From Macrotrachela quadricornifera (lineage: Eukaryota > Rotifera > Eurotatoria > Philodinida > Philodinidae): a stretch of DNA of 64,000 nucleotides. Positions 1 through 10,846 of this stretch are shown here, in pieces (position 1 is the stretch's first letter; every line of letters starts with the position of its first letter). The translations under genes were made by a program, and so were the position numbers. Location of the stretch: positions 881,717-945,716 of the forward strand of contig JAJEKB010021353.1 in the NCBI GenBank assembly GCA_022393335.1, in the 5' to 3' direction. The notes below the pieces were generated by a model. That model worked only from the letters and a program-made list of their open reading frames with translations, ran no database searches and had not been told where the DNA came from.

Positions 1-170
1 CAAAACTTATGAACACTTTCTTGAAAAAATTTTTTTCCCACAGAGAATAAAGTCCATATTCCGGGCTATCGAATCGTATAACTGAAGTCGGGAAAATATT
101 CGTTCTTCGTTGTAAAATTTGCTGTACAAAATAGATATCACAAGTATCCAAATAATTATATTTGACATAC

Positions 171-608
171 TCTAGATGGCACTGTTGTGGTTAGAATCGG
201 AATGGAGACAGTGGAATTTGTAGATATAGCTGTATTTCTCTTGGATGATATAGCTGTTGAAGCTGTGACCACCACAGTGACAGTTAGCGGGATTATATAC
301 TCACATATGGGTTTTGTAAAATTTTGTATTTCTTTAGCTTTTTTTACATAAATAACCACGGGTACAACAGCAGCAATGAGTACAATAATGCACAAAATCG
401 CCAATAACCATCGACGTGTATTGCACTCTATCGAACAGGTACAATGACATAAAGAAGAACATTTACAATCGTTGCACAAGCTTAATCGTTCATTATGGTG
501 GCTAGAATATTCTCTAGAGTTTTGACGGCTTGGTGCAAAATTGAAATCTGTTTTCTGTTCAGCTAATTCGAACTGCTGAATGTTATCAGGATTGGCTGAA
601 CACCGCAT
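171..608 (-). CDS. single-pass membrane protein, first exon (partial)
   Basis: I do not recognise this protein. It starts at ATG 608 and reads about 145 residues. A Cys-rich stretch of eight cysteines (residues 45-62) lies just before a strong membrane helix (about 67-88). A Ser/Thr-rich tail follows. The polar N-terminus and single helix suggest a type II membrane protein. The frame stays open to 156, but a consensus donor GTATGT follows position 171, so this is probably a first exon whose remainder lies beyond the window edge or in the first 150 bases. Function unknown. Confidence 0.5.
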
Positions 609-610
609 CT

Positions 611-894
611 GTAGAAAAGGAGTTTAATAGGGTTTTCAGGTTAAAGGAGCCCTTGGATGTGCCTCATGATCAGATATGTGACGAACCGAGCAAATTGCCA
701 TGTTCGGTACAAAGAAAATCGTGAGAATGAATGTTCGTCTCAAACGTACAACGATTAGATTCTACTATGATCAGAGAGAGAGCTGTTCGGTACAAAAAAT
801 GTCTAGTGCGGCCATGCTGGGACTGAACATTTTCATTTTGTAAGATTCACCGCATAACTAATCATGATCACTAGGATTAATGTAGTGTCTTCAG
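611..894. other. intergenic, no gene seen
   Basis: This stretch separates two minus-strand genes. It has no convincing open frame and no recognised repeat. It may hold promoter sequence of the membrane-protein gene below it. Confidence 0.3.
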
Positions 895-1358
895 TCACAC
901 TACTAATGTATTCGAACTTGCTTGATGTGTTCTAACTGAATTTGCTGTCTTCTGCATACCACAATAAACACATTCAACACGTGCACTAATCGCTCTTGAT
1001 CCTGGTACACCTATAAGAAAAACCATGTAAATCATACCTTGATGTCTTTACCCATTAATATCATACTCTTACCATTTCTAATAGATTCTGAAGGAGCATT
1101 AGGCCGTATACTTTCTCGATTCTGGCTTTTGAAATCATCTACCGCATTTTTGATTGCACGATTTGGCAGTAAACGACGCACATTCAGCTGTTCTCTCGTA
1201 AATGGACTTGTTCCATGTTGTTGTATCCACTGAATAATTGCACTTCGCTCATACGTTATACCATCTTCAGCTAAAACCGGGTCATCGAACAATTCTAATG
1301 TAATTGTACATCGCAGATGCTGAGGGTCAGTCATTTCAGTGTTAAAAATTAAATTCAC
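895..1358 (-). CDS. U-box domain protein, probably two exons
   Basis: Exon 1 (1038-1358) encodes a U-box of about 65 residues, visible as CTITLELFDDPVLAEDGITY, then IIQWIQQHG, then a PNRAIKNAVDDF tail. U-boxes are RING-like E2-binding folds of E3 ubiquitin ligases. The domain sits at the N-terminus; the start may be the first ATG or the later one beginning MTDPQ. A donor AAG|GTATGA closes exon 1. A good acceptor (TTCTTATAG) opens a second exon at 1010. Two frames are open there: the phase-matching one ends within 36 codons, and another has a CxxC...H zinc-like pattern and stops at 895. The U-box is clear; the tail is uncertain. Confidence 0.65.
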
Positions 1359-1766
1359 ATTCTATTATATTTTTCAATGATATTTATGCGTATGAAATTC
1401 ATAGAAGATTGCTTATCTAAGTTGGAAAAAATATTCTTCTTCTCCATCTTGTTTTCTTTACTCATTTTTTTGTTATTTAAGGTGATATTATTTACTTTAA
1501 AAAGAGTGAGAAGATAATTCAGGTGTTGTAAAATTGCCATTTTCTCAGCATAGGTAGAGCACAGTGAGATCCACAAAATGATAATAATATATATGAGAAA
1601 ATATGCTGTGCTCGATTTTTTCCAAAGACCGCACTGTCCATATCCTATGTGACAAGAATAGGATGGGACAGGTCAGTCTAAAAGATATTTACTATTTCTC
1701 ATAGAACCAGCATCATTTTTTGAGCATAGATAGGGCTTACTGCGACCTACAAAATTATATTAATCT

Positions 1767-1808
1767 ACAAGTAACGTTCGTCGTTTCGACTCACTTAGCC
1801 CTCGACTG
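1767..1808 (+). repeat. dispersed motif S, copy 1
   Basis: Begins ACAAGTAACGTTCGTC and ends CCCTCGACTG. The same start and end recur at 32238-32279 (reverse), 60138 and 62474. In the 32238 copy CAAGT and ACTTG can pair as a short stem. The surrounding 1360-2037 holds no convincing gene. Confidence 0.6.
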
Positions 1809-2037
1809 TGGAGGGCAGAAGTATTTTTTTCGCAAGTACCAATGCGGGAGGAATTGATCTAGACTCTTTATACAGATAAGTAATTCAAATGTCTTTCCTT
1901 AAATCGTAACATTGGAAAAAAATGACTTAATCTATTTTCTAAAATTCTTTGAGATGGAACATTTTTTATTAAAAGCTTGTAATATAATATTATAAGTACT
2001 AACAATTACATGCAGATTTTGTTAAAGAGAAAAAAGG

Positions 2038-2337
2038 TTAGAACCATTGAGCAAAACGCAGTTGTGTTTCTATATATAGTTTATCTAGTCTTCCTATCTC
2101 AGCAAGTTGCGACTTGGTTGATTTCATTAATAAAGTTTTGTAATCAAAATCTCTTAAAATAATTAAATCTGTCAAACGTTTCACACGTGATAATGGTACA
2201 TAAATTGCGGTAAGATCATCAGTTCTGCTTGGTAGTTTTAAATCAATAACAACATTATTCAAAGTTTGACCTTGACTTTTATGTGTTGTCATAGAATATA
2301 CAGGTTTTACCAAAACATCATGGTTTCCGAGGCGCAT
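2038..2337 (-). pseudogene. Helitron/PIF1-type helicase, C-terminal remnant
   Basis: About 99 residues remain. They carry the last two helicase motifs of the PIF1/Helitron superfamily: YSMTTHKSQGQTL (motif V region) and IYVPLSRVKRLTDLIIL (motif VI region). The Walker A and B parts, and the Rep domain expected in a Helitron, are absent upstream, where the frame has stops. It is a 5'-truncated relic of a rolling-circle transposon or of a PIF1 gene. The CTAG-type Helitron terminus was not found downstream. Confidence 0.6.
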
Positions 2338-3291
2338 TATAGCATATCTATGTTAACCTTAAAACGATCCGAATAACCCCATGTTTCGCCTGTACAATAG
2401 TGGCAACAAGCAAGCTTATTTTGATTTGCTGAACCCTCCCTTTGTTGAGGAATTATACCAGTGTTCGTTTCTACACTTTTGTTACTATTCACTTAAAAAG
2501 ATATCACATTGTAAAAATGAAAGACGAAAAAAATTTTCTTATAATTACAAGTAACGCGAACCCTATAAATTCGCTGACCCTTTTCTGAAAGAAAATTCGG
2601 TGTGATTATCATTGAAAACAATTTTCATTTGGGTTGTCTTATATCTCAATCTCCTTGATTGCATGAAAGCTACAAAACAAAACATCCACTCTAGCGATGA
2701 TCGTTTTATAGAAATATCCCTATATAGATTCATATGTAAACGACAAGCAAACCTCAAGTTCGTGTTCTTCGACTTTGATTGAGTTTGATCAAACCTAATA
2801 CAGATATCTGACCATATTCAATAGTTTGGGATGTCAGATTTTCTAATCCTGAACTCTGACTTGTTTGAACAAAACGAAGAGACAAACATTCATATTTTTT
2901 TAAGCCCAATATTTATCGGTATACAACTGGCTCTTTAAGAAAACGGAAATAGATACGATTTAGATGCTTCAGCTTGTTCATCAGATTCAGTAGCATGATC
3001 AGGTGGCGATCACTCCAAACCACAATTCTATGAAGATAATATCTTTTTCCAAACTAGAGAGTCTCGGACAGCTTCTTAAAGTTTTATGACGACATGACTA
3101 CATAAATGTTTCTGCTTACGCTACAATAGGCAAATAACACAATATTAGTATTCACAATTCCTTTACTGGATATGCAGTGTTACATAAAATGTGTAATAAA
3201 AAATGATTTTTCCTCATGAATCGAGTTATTTGAGAATCCATTAATGTACTCCAAATCTCACTTATTGCACTTATGATAAACTTTTTAAATC

Positions 3292-3345
3292 AACGACTAG
3301 TCGTTCGTCGGCCTCCCTTAGGCCGGCCACTCACGACTAGCCGTT
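3292..3345 (+). repeat. dispersed hairpin H, copy 1
   Basis: Outer arms are CGACTAGTCG and ACGACTAGCCG. An inner stem GGCCT/AGGCC encloses CCCTT. One of eight copies in the window. Confidence 0.75.
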
Positions 3346-3622
3346 TCTATGTACAGTTTATTTTTCTGTCTATCTTCTCTCACATTAGGATTTTCATGCG
3401 CACATAAGTAGCCTACTCATAACATATCGATACGTAATCGAAAACTTCCAATACTTAGATAGCATTATGTAGTTTTCATCAGTTTTCAATTTCTGTTTTG
3501 TTTTTAGAAACTGATATTTTGCCGGATTCGTTTCCAAACAAGATTAATTAGGCTCTTTGGAGAATCGACTTAAATTACTTGAAACTTATTTCAAACTATG
3601 CTTTAAAATAACGTTTTAAGTC

Positions 3623-3676
3623 AACGGCTAGTCGTTCGTCGGTCTCCCTCCGGTCGGCCACTCACGACTAGCCGTT
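3623..3676 (+). repeat. dispersed hairpin H, copy 2
   Basis: Outer arms AACGGCTAGTCGT and ACGACTAGCCGTT are perfect 13-bp complements. The inner part differs from copy 1. It lies 331 bp after copy 1. Confidence 0.75.
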
Positions 3677-4652
3677 TCCATATTCAACACAGCTACATCC
3701 TTCACTATTAGTTTATGTTTGAACCGAATAGATGCATCTCGTTTGAATTCCTCTCAAAAAGTTGCTGAACATTTGTTAGTACATTCATTAAGGAACTAAA
3801 AAAGAGAAACTATTCAAAAACTACTACCAGTATAGTACACTACATTGTGGTCTAAGAAAAATCTTCGCCTAGTTTGAATGTTAATTCAAGGTTGATGTTA
3901 ATGAAGACTTAACAACAGAACATCAAACAGCCACCTCTTTTTTTTTCACATATTTCTGTATAAATCTTTCTCAAAATTCTGACGTATAGTAATGTACAAA
4001 GAAAAATGTTTCTATTAGAATAAATGTCCAACATGGATTCATGACCATCGATTATTCTTAGTTCAACCTTAAAATAACAAGAAGTTCATTAAAAAGCTAA
4101 GAAATAGATCAAAAAAGCTTTTATTCACTTTGAATTCGGATTTTCCGTACTTTTTAAGAGTCAGTCAAGTTTTATCAAAAGCTATAATTCATTCACTTAT
4201 CGTTAATTAATAACTAACAATATTGAAAAGCTAACCTCAGATTTGGGTTTCCCATAGCAAATTATATTTGGTGACTTTTCACTGCATACAGTTTATATTA
4301 TTTATTATTAATTATTTGGTAACAGCCATTCAGTCTTGATTTATCGATCTTCGGTTAGCTTCAATCAATCTTTCTAAGAAAAATGCAAAAAAAACTATAA
4401 ATTGCATATTTACTTGCTTTTAACCTCAAAATTGTCTCGAAATTTCAAATCTATACCTTCGACAACCGCTCAAAGAGTTTTTTTATAAAACATCATAGGT
4501 TTTAAATATTAATCTAGGCGACACCATTTTCCTATTGGAGTGAAGACATAAATATGCGGACAACCTTTCGAAACAAACATATCTGCAAAACTACAGACTT
4601 ATTTTATACGATATGATCCATGCTTCAATTCGGGAAACAAATTGTTATTATC

Positions 4653-5250
4653 TTAACACATTCACGGCGATTCGATTTTCATAGGAAGTAACATCTCTAA
4701 ATACAGTTTATCAAAAAACAAAATATACTAGAAAATGCAGCGTGAAAAGCTCTACAATCTACATCATAAAACTTATTTCAATTGTATAATTTTTATTTTC
4801 AAAAAAGCAAAACTCTTTGCGACCCATCTTTGAAGTTGCGAAAATTGATTGTACAGAATATTTTCTTTTTTCGAAAACAAAATGTACACAATTAAAATAA
4901 ATTTTACAATGTAAGTTGTAGAGCGTTTCACGCTGCACTTTATGGTATAATTTATTTTTTCTTAGGAAATCATATTATGTGAGAAAAAGGCGAAAAAAGA
5001 AAAATGAAAGTTTACATTCGTGTAGAAAAAAATGATCATTCCGCAACCTTGAAAACTAGTCGCACAGAGTTTTACTTTGTTTGAAAACAAAAACTACACA
5101 ATTAAAATAAGCTTTATTATGGGAATTGTAGAGCTTCTCACGCTGAATCTTATAGTCTGTGCTGATTTTTTAGTAAGACGTATTTAGAGATTAAAATATG
5201 CAATGCAAAGTGAGGCCCACCGGTGGGCCCCATCGCGTCGAATGTGTTAA
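4653..5250 (+). mobile_element. piggyBac-type non-autonomous element
   Basis: Both ends are TTAA followed inwards by CACATTC and a GCGAT block: left TTAACACATTCACGGCGATT, right (reverse) TTAACACATTCGACGCGATG. The right end carries the palindrome GGCCCACCGGTGGGCC at 5214-5229. Inside are repeated segments with a run like TACACAATTAAAATAA (near 4890 and 5100) and an inverted pair around AGCTCTACAATCTAC. Length 598 bp, no coding capacity. The left end could instead belong to the neighbouring piggyBac transposase copy. Confidence 0.6.
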
Positions 5251-5433
5251 TGTGCTGATCGACATTTTCGATGTATAGGAAATATCCTAGTGACAAATAT
5301 GGATTATTCCAATAAAATTTATCATGCTGGTTTTTTCCCATCCTCTGTTCTTCTGTAATACATTGGATTTTTTCGACTTGTCCATGCATGTCCATATAAA
5401 TACATACATCACTATAATCGAGATACTGAAAAA
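5251..5433 (-). pseudogene. candidate host exon next to a piggyBac insertion
   Basis: On the minus strand an excellent acceptor (TTTAGCTTTTTTTCAG) is followed by about 60 protein-like codons, including YLDYSDVCIYMDMHG and KFYWNNPYLSLGYFLYI. The frame runs straight into the TTAA of the piggyBac-type element. Bridging the 4653-5250 element would give only about 10 more codons before a stop. I infer a host gene fragment broken by insertions; the family is not recognised. It could be a chance frame. Confidence 0.35.
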
Positions 5434-5468
5434 AAGCTAAAGACACATTCTTAAAATTTGCAATATAC

Positions 5469-7158
5469 ATGCTATTCGAAGCAACGGATACAGAGGAAAA
5501 TGACGACTTGCAAAGTGATGTGAGCAGTTTGGGTGATGAGTTCTCCAGAACGTAATTCGAATCTACAAGCTCCAAAGACGTTACGGATGATGGTGATGGT
5601 AATGATGATGTGGATTCACAAGTATGGGACGAGATAGAATCCGAATCGAATATCGAATTCACGGAAGATTCTGGAATGATGGAAGAGGTGCCAGGAAACT
5701 ACGAAGATAGTGCGATCAATCCTGTCGATTGTTATCGATATTTCATCACTGATGAAATTATTAATCTCATGGTTCATGAAACTAATCGATACGCAAAACA
5801 ACATTTACTAACTCAGCAGCTTACCAAAAGATCGAAAACTCTCCAATGGAAACCAACTAATAATGAAGAAATGCTCGAATTTTTTAGAATTATCATTGAA
5901 ATGGGATTAGTACAAATGCCAGAAACAGATTATTACTGGAGTAAAAGCAAGCTGTTTGGATCTGAAGTCATTCGAAATATGATGTTAAGAGATCGATTCG
6001 AATTATTTCTCAATTTTTTTTCATTTTTCGAACAACCAAGAAGAGCATGCAGACAAAAACAGGTTGTTCAAGCTCAGACCGCTTTTAGATTTATTGAGAG
6101 ATAGATTCAAGTCAATTTACGTGCCTGGCTCCGTTATTTCTATCGACGAAACAATGGTACCATGGAAGGGGAAGCTTTTATTCAAACAACACATTCCTGG
6201 AAAAGCACACAAATATGGAGTCAAGATATACAAGCTGGCAGCTACTAACGGATACACTTGGAATTTTATGATTTACACTGGTAAGCGGGATTCAATGGCA
6301 GGTCTTGGGCACGGTCAAACTGTCATACTCGATCTGGCAGATGGTCTTCTCGAGTGTCATCGAACTGTAGTAGTTGACAACTTCATTACAAGTATTTCCC
6401 TCGCAGAGAACTTATTGCAAAATGATACTTATCTTATTGGAACATCGAGAAGCAATCGCGCTGGATCAGGGCACGAAGTGGCTTAGAAAATGCTCAAACA
6501 TGGTGAAATTTATGGTTTCCAGAGTAATAATGGTGTAAAACTAATCAAATGGAAAGATAAAAGAGATGTTTTGATGATATCAAGAAAGCCATCGCATTCG
6601 ACAACGTTGATAGACACTGGAAAAACCAATAAAGCCAATCAACATATCATGAAACCATCAGTTGTTCTCGATTACAATAAGGGAAAACAAGGTATAGATT
6701 TATCTGACCAATTATCAACATGCTATACATGCCTTCGACGGTCAAAAAAATGGTATCTCAAAGTGGCATTTGAGATGGTATTTGGACTGTCAATTGTAAA
6801 TGCCTATTTGATTTACAAACAATATTATGGCACGAACTTTATGACGATGTTACAATTTCGCGAAAGTCTCGTGGGGTCTTTACTTCTGGGTGTGCCATAC
6901 GAGAATCTACAACCTGGTCCAAGAGGACGTTCAACAAGCCAAATGAAACGCAAGCTGGCGGATCACAAGCTTGAAAAAATGGAAGGATCTGCACGTGATG
7001 TCAGAAGACGATGTATTGGTTGCTATGAGAAGATTAGGCAACAACAATCAAGAGAAGCAAGTGCGATCGCAGCAAAGAGGATAAAAACTTTCTGTCCTGA
7101 CTGCGACAAGTTTTTCTGTCTTGATTGTTTTAATGAAAAACATTCCTCTAAACAATAA
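5469..7158 (+). pseudogene. piggyBac transposase, broken
   Basis: A cut-and-paste transposase acting at TTAA sites. The coding frame starts at ATG 5469 with an acidic leader, has a TAA stop at 5553, resumes to about 6050, shifts frame near 6050-6064, and has a TAG at 6484 before continuing to 7158. The DDD catalytic core is visible: SIDETMVPWKG, then VVVDNFITS, then GIDLSDQL. The C-terminal Cys-rich zinc domain is complete (CIGCYEK ... CPDCDKFFCLDCF ... H). With two stops and one frameshift it cannot make a full protein, yet all domains survive, so decay is fairly recent. Confidence 0.9.
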
Positions 7159-7261
7159 AATAGATCAACCTGTGGCAAAGATAAAGTAACTTTGTGTCCC
7201 TTGTTACTTAAAGAAAAGAGGAAAGTCTACTTTTTCATCATTTTTCTGGTCAAAATACATC

Positions 7262-7300
7262 ATGAGCCACCAGTGGCTCATATCGCCGTGAAAGGGTTAA
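7262..7300 (+). mobile_element. piggyBac right end with palindrome
   Basis: TTAA at 7297-7300, preceded (reverse sense) by CCCTTTCACGGCGATATG. A palindrome ATGAGCCAC-CA-GTGGCTCAT occupies 7262-7281, centred about 25 nt from the TTAA. It closes the transposase copy on the right; the matching left end is not certain. Confidence 0.75.
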
Positions 7301-7730
7301 ACATATCAATCTTAGTTTATTAACATTCATACAACATAGGAGAATCAAAATGATAGCATTTCGGAAAAGACATCAGCGAGAATTTTAAAAAAACCATGTC
7401 GTATCTTGTGAAAATTGCCGATAAGAACTTATCTGTAGTCGAGAGATATTTCGAAATTGTTTTTGAAAATAGTATTCCAAAAATTGGAAATGGATGTTTT
7501 CCTATGTAACTCGACAAGCACTATCCAGCTATGTCGCAAAAGGGGAGAAAAAGTCTTGTTCAAACTTCCAGTCACCGATACTGTACAATGTATAAAAGCA
7601 AAAAAATTCTTTTCAGATTATTTTTGAAAGTCTAGCTAGTCAATCTGATTGTTAGAAAAGCTATTTTTATATGATACAATAATGAAACATAAATCAAGAG
7701 AAAGATGATACTAATGTCTATTTCAATAAA
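7301..7730. other. intergenic, nothing identified
   Basis: AT-rich sequence between the piggyBac end and a foldback MITE. No supported gene. Confidence 0.3.
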
Positions 7731-8377
7731 CACTGCACTCCACTATAAGTTGAATAACTCCGAATAAGAAATAGTTAGAAACCTACGGTTTTCAGTTTTG
7801 GAAAGAGTGGCATCAATTTTATATGGAAACCTGAAAAAATTGAAATCACGCTGAATCTCGAAATCGTTTTTATATAATTTTCAAGAGACACTTGATTTGT
7901 GTAACCTATCTTCGACAACTAGTCATTTTTTGAAAATTGAATATCTCAAGAAAGAAATATTCCTTTCGGCTGAAACTTTCAATCGATTCTAATGACTAGT
8001 AGTTCTATCTATGGGCGAAATTTCAGATCAAAATTCTTGAATTTTATTTTTCCACAAACTCCTTGCTACAGGCCCAAAATTCAGTAAAACGACCATAACT
8101 CTCTAACAGTAAAAGCTAGAAATGTGGGGTTGGTTTCAAACAATAGGCAATCGTCTGCTCTATGAAACCTATGTCAAAACAATCGGATGCTAAACGGAAT
8201 TAGGATGCTTAGGTGGACTGCTAAAATTTTCACAAATAGGCGACCCCAACATCCGATATGATACCGTTTTGTTTCATATTTCCATATAAAGTTACTGCTC
8301 CTCTTTCCAATGCTGAAAATCGCAGGTTTATAGCTATATCCTAGCCGGAGTTATTCAACTTACAACCGAGTGCACTG
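7731..8377. mobile_element. MITE with long inverted repeats
   Basis: About 110 bp at each end are inverted copies: CACTGCACTC ... AAGTTGAATAACTCCG on the left against CAGTGCACTC ... AAGTTGAATAACTCCG (reverse) on the right, continuing through TTTATATGGAAA. Length 647 bp and non-coding. No clear target duplication. Part of its interior (around 7915-8045) resembles, in opposite orientation, the segment at 15440-15540. Confidence 0.65.
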
Positions 8378-8410
8378 TTCCTTGAAATGGATAATAGTTC
8401 AGTTTGTAAA

Positions 8411-9445
8411 TTATGGACAAATAATATTTCTTGTCGAGCGATTTTTTCCTAGTTGTGTTAACATAACAACATGTTTTACATTTTCGAGGTGCCACTGTTG
8501 ATTTGGTGATATTGTTGTGTGGGAGTAATTTTTAGGAATCATTGCAGTTAACCAGTTTTGCATAATATCTATGGAGCAGACAATACCAAGATACAAAATA
8601 GAACAAAGGGCGATGATGTACGGTACCCAGGTAATTCCAAAAATACTCAATATGCGACTGAGTCCGATATTTGGTAGCAGATATGTTACAAGAATCAGTC
8701 CAGTTAGTGCCCAAAGACCAATGTGATCAATCCACATGATAACTTTTAAGAACAATATCGACGGTCGACAATAACGACTACAGTGGTGACGGGGCTGATC
8801 ATTGTCACAAAACATAGCCCATCGAGTGAAACAAATGTATTTGATAATTAAATAACGAAGAGCAATGTACCAACTAAGAAGTCCAGATCCCATTGTAATT
8901 ATATTTTTCGACTCAAACCGATAATGAAGACATTCAAGAACGATGGTACTGTCTGTGGTTGTATTGCAAGGATTTATTTGACTTTCACACCAGACAAGAA
9001 CAGATTTTAACTGGTCAGAACTACGACAATCAACAATCAATTCATTGTATTCAGTCCATAATGTTTTCGCTATGATAAGAAAAAAGAATTGAATATGAGC
9101 AACAAAAATCCAAATGATTGATTGATTTGCATTCGGAACACGCGATAGACGTTTGTCGAATCGATGACATGTCATCAGTTGTTTTGGTCGAGAAAGAAAA
9201 GCAATCTGAACTATCCCGAATTTTCCATCTGAATAGAATTCGTTAAAATATGCCAGGATATTATGGATTCGTTCATTTTTCCAGAACGTCTGTACGATGT
9301 GACAAAAAAGTGCAATACAAATAATTATTCCCATTATGATTTCTAATATTCGATTGAAAGATTGAAACTCACGATGAGATCGATATAGTGAAATATTATT
9401 CACGTTTTTACAAAAAGACGCATAAAAGGAATCCGATGGTGCCAT
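8411..9445 (-). CDS. multi-pass membrane protein, unknown family
   Basis: An intact single-exon frame of 344 residues. About five hydrophobic segments are visible: residues 33-53, 109-128, 187-205, 230-257 and 264-291. The loop between helices 2 and 3 (130-187) holds four cysteines and an NTT glycosylation site. No GPCR signature (GN, DRY, NPxxY) is recognisable, so I do not assign a function. The stop lies only about 34 bp from the MITE at 8377. The start is the first ATG, followed by a polar N-terminus. Confidence 0.6.
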   Translation of the reverse strand: MAPSDSFYASFCKNVNNISLYRSHREFQSFNRILEIIMGIIICIALFCHIVQTFWKNERIHNILAYFNEFYSDGKFGIVQIAFLSRPKQLMTCHRFDKRLSRVPNANQSIIWIFVAHIQFFFLIIAKTLWTEYNELIVDCRSSDQLKSVLVWCESQINPCNTTTDSTIVLECLHYRFESKNIITMGSGLLSWYIALRYLIIKYICFTRWAMFCDNDQPRHHCSRYCRPSILFLKVIMWIDHIGLWALTGLILVTYLLPNIGLSRILSIFGITWVPYIIALCSILYLGIVCSIDIMQNWLTAMIPKNYSHTTISPNQQWHLENVKHVVMLTQLGKNRSTRNIICP

Positions 9446-9982
9446 TTCCTACCACTTTTGTCAGGTGAATAAAACACGGTGGCTAGCGCTTGCAAGTCAA
9501 TAGACAAATATGAATTATTATATTCAGTTGACATCTGCATGTTATTTGACATACGTGTCGTTTGACTAGCATTGAGCAATAAAAATGTCATGCTTCATTG
9601 TTAAATATTACTAGTCAACCGAAGAGCTCTTTCAAATTAAAACAAAGACAATATCACGACTCAACCAATTTTGTTTTCAGAAATACTTGAAAAAATCGAT
9701 GAAAAACTTGGAAATTGATATTTAGGAGCAACAACTTTGTGCATTATGAGAATGTTGAAGATAATACTTTTCTGTTGAATCCAAAATGAATGAAGAGAAA
9801 ACAGACCTCTTAAGCAGTGTAAGATAGTCGAAAAAGCCAGAACAAACATGTGTTGTCACTGATTCACAAAAGCTTGCCTATTAACGTGTGTGTCAAAATG
9901 AATGAGCCTCTCAGTATTTTGCATATTTCTCACTCATTTTCCAGTGTGTACGAGAAACATCATTTTAGGACATTCGATACAA
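9446..9982. other. intergenic, nothing identified
   Basis: Small open frames only, without motifs. It separates the membrane protein from the mariner relic. Confidence 0.3.
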
Positions 9983-10846
9983 TCAATTCGTCCAAGAACT
10001 ACAACTTTCAAACCTAATGTCTTGCCGAATTTTTTTCACAGCGATTTTTAGTTCTTGGATTAGAGTTGCTTTAGATGTCACTTTGTTCCAGTTGATGACC
10101 TTCATAAATTCATCCCCAATACAGTAGTCCAATGGATTGAGATCGGAACTGTTTGGAGGCCAATGGTCTTTATCGATAAACCCTGGAAAATTGTCATGAC
10201 ACCATTGTTGTGTTAAGCGATGGGTGTGCGGTTTTGCACCATCTTGTTGGAATGTCCAATCATTCCCAAACACATGATTTCCATATTTTAGCGCCACAGG
10301 AAGCATCTCTTTGATATATCGGGCATGATCGACCGTTCCCTTTTTCGAAGATGACCAATGGAGATATACCTTTAGCACAAACAGCAAGCCAGACCATCAT
10401 CTTTTCAGGAAATGCTTTTTTCGGATGAACACCATCTTGCTTGTCAGCTTCATCGCGGCTCACTGCCCAAATGCGATCATTTTGGATGTTGCAAACTCCA
10501 TCAATGTCGAACATCTTTTCGTCAGAAAATAAAATTTTCAATGTTTCCTGCTTTCGAAAATTGGTCCGTATCCAGTTAGCAAACTTTCTTCTTTTTACTT
10601 TGTGTTCCTCGGTAAGTGATGGTTCGATCAACTGTTTATACGGTCGACACCCAAGATCATCCGAAGAATTCTGTGAGCACTTTTAGAAGATATACCGAGT
10701 TCAAGTGCAACTTTTCTAGTCGATATCTTCTTTTGTTGTAGCTTTTGCTTTACCTTCTGGATGTTGGTATTAGTTCGAGCTGCACGTGGACGACCTGACG
10801 ACACTGATAAATTGATAGAAGGGTGAATCCATGGAGACCAAACCAC
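9983..10846 (-). pseudogene. mariner-like transposase, DD37D (maT-like), broken
   Basis: A Tc1/mariner transposase relic in three frame pieces: 10846-10628 (N-terminal helix-turn-helix, with KVALELGISSKSAHRIL), 10631-about 10380, and about 10387-9983. Two frameshifts separate them. Catalytic acidic residues are visible in SDEKMFDID, WTFQQDGAKPHT and WPPNSSDLNPLDY. I count 37 residues between the second and third Asp, the DD37D spacing of the maT group. Terminal inverted repeats were not found. Inactive, but most of its length is readable. Confidence 0.85.

Larger units (their letters stand above)
2405..4210 (+). repeat. long non-coding dispersed repeat, copy A
   Basis: This 1.8-kb segment is nearly identical to 61001-62474. 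Both begin AACAAGCAAGCTTA and end TTATCGTTAATTAA. Copy A has two internal hairpins (3292 and 3623); copy B has one. The short open frame near 2563-2757 is conserved in copy B, which reflects the duplication and is not by itself evidence of coding. No terminal inverted repeat or transposase was seen. Confidence 0.8.

Noticed and set aside
5616..5804. Minus-strand frame opposite the piggyBac transposase
   Set aside because: The other strand carries a clear transposase; this is its shadow. The nearby 5150-5662 minus frame was kept only for its 5251-5433 part, which has a real acceptor.
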